From: Phycisphaerae bacterium
GTDB lineage: Bacteria > Planctomycetota > Phycisphaerae > Sedimentisphaerales > SG8-4
Assembly: GCA_030603035.1 (NCBI GenBank)
Contig: JAUVYQ010000138.1
Coordinates: 1-6,431, forward strand
Reading direction: 5' to 3'
DNA: 6,431 nucleotides
Below are positions 4,343 through 6,431 of the stretch, in pieces (position 1 is the first letter of the stretch; the number at the start of each line of letters is the position of its first letter). Made by a program: the position numbers and the translations under genes. Below the pieces are notes generated by a model. The model saw only the letters and a program-made list of their open reading frames with translations. It was not told the origin of the DNA and made no database searches.

Positions 4343-4720
4343 CTATGTCGTTAATCGCTTAATCTCCTTACGCTTTCGAACATTGTCGACAGTTGCACCA
4401 GCTCCCAAGAGTGCTGCTATAGAGGTCAGCAAAGCAATCGGGTTTACGGCCCCGGTTGTTGCTCCGATCATTGCTTGCTGGAACATAAAGTCGCGGAGCT
4501 TTTCTTGCTTTTCGAGTGAGGCGTATGCGATGTTTGATTTGCTGATTATGGTATCGATCTCGATGTCGAGCTGGCCCCGGGTCACCTGTTGAGTTGGGTC
4601 GATCAGACTTTGAGTTTTCGGTTCGCATCCTAAGAACCAGATTAACAACCCGGTAGCGAGAAGTAAAGAGATTGTTTGATACCTCTCATGATTGAGCAAA
4701 GTGTCGAGCAGCTTTTTCAT
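4343..4720 (-). CDS. Membrane/lipoprotein-like phage protein, possible lysis role
   Basis: The 125-aa protein has a short basic N-terminus (MKKLLDTLLNHERYQ), a hydrophobic segment SLLLATGLLIWFLGC (18-32) ending in a lipobox-like FLGC at C32, and a helical middle (about 45-80). A second hydrophobic segment around 83-108 (GAVNPIALLTSIAALLGAGA) is followed by a basic tail VRKRKEIKR. This suggests a membrane protein, possibly lipid-modified at C32 or with two transmembrane helices. Small two-helix proteins after tail genes are often holins or lysis-related, but no lysin is visible here, so that is inference. The start is supported by AAAGGT 7 nt upstream (4733-4728). It lies 24 bp after the structural gene stop. 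Confidence 0.8.
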   Translation of the reverse strand: MKKLLDTLLNHERYQTISLLLATGLLIWFLGCEPKTQSLIDPTQQVTRGQLDIEIDTIISKSNIAYASLEKQEKLRDFMFQQAMIGATTGAVNPIALLTSIAALLGAGATVDNVRKRKEIKRLTT

Positions 4721-4744
4721 AATATTTACCTTTAAGTAATATAC

Positions 4745-5413
4745 TTAAACGTGTTTGGCGTGTGAGCAATCGTACCAGTGATCGCCATCACATGCAAGGA
4801 TCCATCCTCCGTGTTCGTTGATGAGGGTCTCGTCTCCCTGGGCGTGGAGGTGGATGTCCTGGTTTCCGCCTCCCTCGTGGTGCTCGAGGGTGACGTTGTT
4901 TGCTAAATCATCGATTTTTGTGACATGGAGTACTTGCCCATTGATCCCTCCGATGAAACCGCCGATTATCACGTCGTTTGCGGAGGCGTCGATGAAAAGA
5001 ATATTGACGTTTGAGACATCGACATCATCTTGTGGAGCTGGTCCGGTGGAGAAGGTCCTGGTGGTTGAGACGGGTGGTAATTCGACAGAGACGATTGGTC
5101 CCCATGGCTCCCATTGTTTTTGCCAGGTGATTCGAAGGTCCTCGGTCGGTCCTTCATATGCTAAGGTGACACGGTCTGGCAAAACAACCACTGTGGGAAT
5201 TGTCAGGAGTAGCGTGTAAGCATCCTGCCAGGCGGAGACGGTTATGGCCTTCTCAACGTCATCGACTTCACAGATCCAGAGATTGTGTGTGGGCTTGACG
5301 GTTTGATCCATTGAGAAACGAAAAGTTATAAAGACGTTGAGGTGGTCGGTGTCGAACTCGTGTTCAATGATCGCCTTGGCGGAATATGGTCGCAATAAGC
5401 TGGGTATAGTCAT
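4745..5413 (-). CDS. Phage virion-type protein, possible tail/receptor-associated
   Basis: This 222-aa protein appears to have two parts. Residues 1-105 form a beta-rich N-terminal part with VTLAYEGPTEDLRITWQKQW and EPWGP. After a Pro/Ser/Thr linker (112-128), residues 129-222 hold a repeat-like beta domain: VNILFIDASANDVIIGGFIG, GINGQVLHVTKI, VTLEHHEGGGNQDIHLHAQG, and the end GGWILACDGDHWYDCSHAKH. The GGxNGQxLHV...VTLEH...GNQD pattern is, to my knowledge, widespread at the C-termini of phage tail-fibre-like structural proteins. Neighbouring collar genes support a distal tail or receptor-binding role, which remains inference. The ATG directly abuts the TAA of the 56-aa gene (TAAATG) and has no Shine-Dalgarno, so reinitiation coupling is likely. 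Confidence 0.85.
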   Translation of the reverse strand: MTIPSLLRPYSAKAIIEHEFDTDHLNVFITFRFSMDQTVKPTHNLWICEVDDVEKAITVSAWQDAYTLLLTIPTVVVLPDRVTLAYEGPTEDLRITWQKQWEPWGPIVSVELPPVSTTRTFSTGPAPQDDVDVSNVNILFIDASANDVIIGGFIGGINGQVLHVTKIDDLANNVTLEHHEGGGNQDIHLHAQGDETLINEHGGWILACDGDHWYDCSHAKHV

Positions 5414-5584
5414 TTAAGGTGGAGGTGGTTCAGGAGCCAGCACAAAATGGTTTGTAACGTGGCCGGTCAAAGTCAGGTCCGGACGGTCGGAAAGTTTTTG
5501 TTCGACCAGGCGGAAGATCAATTCACCCTGGTCTCGGTCTGCGACCTCTTTTCGAATTGTGATCACTAAATTCATATCTGCCAT
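5414..5584 (-). CDS. Small phage protein, 56 aa, unknown function
   Basis: The frame is MADMNLVITIRKEVADRDQG, then ELIFRLVEQK, LTGHVTNHFVLA, ending PEPPPP and stop. It looks like a small alpha/beta protein with a flexible Pro tail. The start is supported by AGAGGTGA (5595-5588) 3 nt before the ATG, partly overlapping the space after the collar gene stop (14 bp away). Its stop touches the next ATG. It lies between tail genes in the operon, so a tail-accessory or chaperone role is possible, but nothing in the sequence shows it. Confidence 0.75.
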   Translation of the reverse strand: MADMNLVITIRKEVADRDQGELIFRLVEQKLSDRPDLTLTGHVTNHFVLAPEPPPP

Positions 5585-5587
5585 AAG

Positions 5588-5595
5588 TCACCTCT
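5588..5595 (-). promoter_or_regulatory. Shine-Dalgarno site of the 56-aa gene
   Basis: AGAGGTGA on the minus strand just upstream of the ATG at 5584. It validates the short gene between the collar and the 222-aa genes. Confidence 0.75.
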
Positions 5596-5597
5596 TA

Positions 5598-5942
5598 TCA
5601 GGTTTTCATGATATATGCAAGTGCGTAATATGGGGGCAAATGATTTGTGTTGTCAGTTGTGCCGGCTGCCGGTTGTGAGTCGGTAAAGGGTGCTCTGAAC
5701 GCACCCGGTCCAACGCCTGGCTGAACGACTAGCGAATGAGAGTGTCCGTCACCAGTAAAGGTGTGGTTGTGCTGTGTTGTGCCGCCGGATGCACCGACTG
5801 CGTAAGCTCCACCGGCACCGACCAGGAAACGGTCTCTAAGGTCGGGTGTGCCGTTGTTTCCGTCACAGAGAACGAAACCACCGGGGATGGTCGCGATTGA
5901 TCCGGACCATAACAAGATTGTACCGGATGGCAGTGCTGGCAT
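5598..5942 (-). CDS. Phage tail collar domain protein (short, 114 aa)
   Basis: The protein is a nearly bare tail-collar domain. It has MPALPSGTILLWSGS, IPGGFVLCDG (19-28), GTPDLRDRFLVGAG (31-44), a histidine-rich HNHTFTGDGHSH (58-69), and the ending HLPPYYALAYIMKT. Collar domains form trimeric distal tail or fibre structures; the HxH pairs resemble those that coordinate metal on the trimer axis in T4 tail-fibre tips, an analogy rather than proof. The ATG at 5942 is chosen because GGAGG lies 6 nt upstream, inside the end of the previous gene, and the previous TAA is 1 bp away. The longer 181-aa frame reading back to 6143 is out of phase with the upstream collar gene and not real. It is about 50 percent alike by eye to the upstream collar domain: a tandem duplication. 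Confidence 0.9.
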   Translation of the reverse strand: MPALPSGTILLWSGSIATIPGGFVLCDGNNGTPDLRDRFLVGAGGAYAVGASGGTTQHNHTFTGDGHSHSLVVQPGVGPGAFRAPFTDSQPAAGTTDNTNHLPPYYALAYIMKT

Positions 5943-5943
5943 T

Positions 5944-6431
5944 TTAGCCTCCAAACATAATGTACGCCAGGGCATAGTAGGTTGGCAAGTTGGATTTTGG
6001 GTCGGTTGTACCTGTTGCGGGTTGGATGTTAGTAAAGTTTGCTTTGGTCGGTCCGGACGCGATGGTTGGCGATGGGAGTAGCAGGGTGTGGGAGTGTCCA
6101 TCACCTGTGAATGGGTGATCGTGCGGGGCTGCTCCTGCCTCATCGCCGACAGAAAATAAGGGGCCGGTTGCTACGATGAACTTGTTGCGTAGATCGGGTG
6201 TGCCGTTGGTCCCATCACATAGGAACCAGCCCGGTGGGATGTTTCCCAAACCTCCCGCGAATGCAGTAATCACACCGACTTCGATGCTACGCACCGGTGA
6301 GAACATCATCCCGAAAGGGTTCGGACAGTCTACCATCTGCTCGGAGGATTCTGGCGTAACACCACTGATGTTGACCTTCGGCGATTGCGAAAGCCACGGG
6401 TCCCACATATGGGCTAGGGGTCGGAGCTCCG
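5944..6431 (-). CDS. Phage tail collar domain protein, N-terminus beyond window
   Basis: The frame is open to the right edge; an internal ATG at 6408 has no Shine-Dalgarno, and codons upstream of it stay open (ELRPLAH before M), so the gene is probably partial at its 5' end. After an N-terminal segment with NPFGMMF, the collar domain begins at IEVGVITAFAGG. It contains IPPGWFLCDG, GTPDLRNKFIVATG, HDHPFTGDGHSH and the ending LPTYYALAYIMFGG. This is the same order of motifs as in the following 114-aa protein. It likely forms part of a tail fibre or tail tip. The last codons contain GGAGG, which serves as the ribosome site of the next gene. Confidence 0.9.
   Translation of the reverse strand, partial: ELRPLAHMWDPWLSQSPKVNISGVTPESSEQMVDCPNPFGMMFSPVRSIEVGVITAFAGGLGNIPPGWFLCDGTNGTPDLRNKFIVATGPLFSVGDEAGAAPHDHPFTGDGHSHTLLLPSPTIASGPTKANFTNIQPATGTTDPKSNLPTYYALAYIMFGG

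Noticed and set aside
5943..6143. N-terminal extension of the short collar protein to 181 aa
   Set aside because: It is the out-of-frame shadow of the upstream collar gene. The ATG at 5942 has GGAGG and abuts the previous stop.
5598..6431. Diversity-generating retroelement target in the collar genes
   Set aside because: No reverse transcriptase, template repeat or adenine-biased variable repeat is visible in the window.

Overview
The window reads as part of a temperate tailed-phage (or prophage) genome from a bacterium. Three kinds of evidence support this: virion-type genes (two phage tail-collar proteins and a beta-rich structural protein), a tyrosine recombinase, and bacterial expression signals. 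The signals are strong Shine-Dalgarno sites, one good sigma70-type promoter and one clear rho-independent terminator. I cannot name the host. Every credible protein gene lies on the minus strand, so the window is transcribed from right to left.

Right block (6431 to 3798): a tightly packed operon-like run. It holds a partial tail-collar gene, a second shorter collar gene, a 56-aa gene, a 222-aa structural protein, a 125-aa lipoprotein-like or holin-like membrane protein, a 68-aa gene and an HNH endonuclease. Genes touch, overlap or are separated by a few bases.

Central block (3797 to 2376): about 1.4 kb without a credible protein gene. From right to left it has an unassigned AT-leaning stretch, six tandem 18-bp repeats (3578-3685), three 30-bp repeats (3484-3573), and about 0.9 kb (2530-3430) packed with stem-loops. 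The stem-loop region looks like a large structured non-coding RNA encoded on the plus strand, opposite to all protein genes. It includes a gap-free four-way junction (2816-2876), three hairpins spaced by A-rich linkers with an exact 33-nt period, and two mutually exclusive long stems (3125-3278). This is the most interesting part of the window. Giant phage-borne RNAs such as GOLLD and ROOL are the obvious comparison, but no family assignment can be made by eye.

Left block (2443 to 1): a sigma70-like promoter drives a 98-aa gene, a catalytic-domain-only integrase and a 61-aa gene. Then comes an intergenic region full of CTCACA/TGTGAG elements, possibly an operator or attachment region. After that are a 128-aa phage protein, a 52-aa gene, an intrinsic terminator, and the start of a structural-type gene (142 codons seen) running off the left edge. 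The recombinase/ncRNA module therefore sits between two stretches of phage structural-type genes on the same strand.
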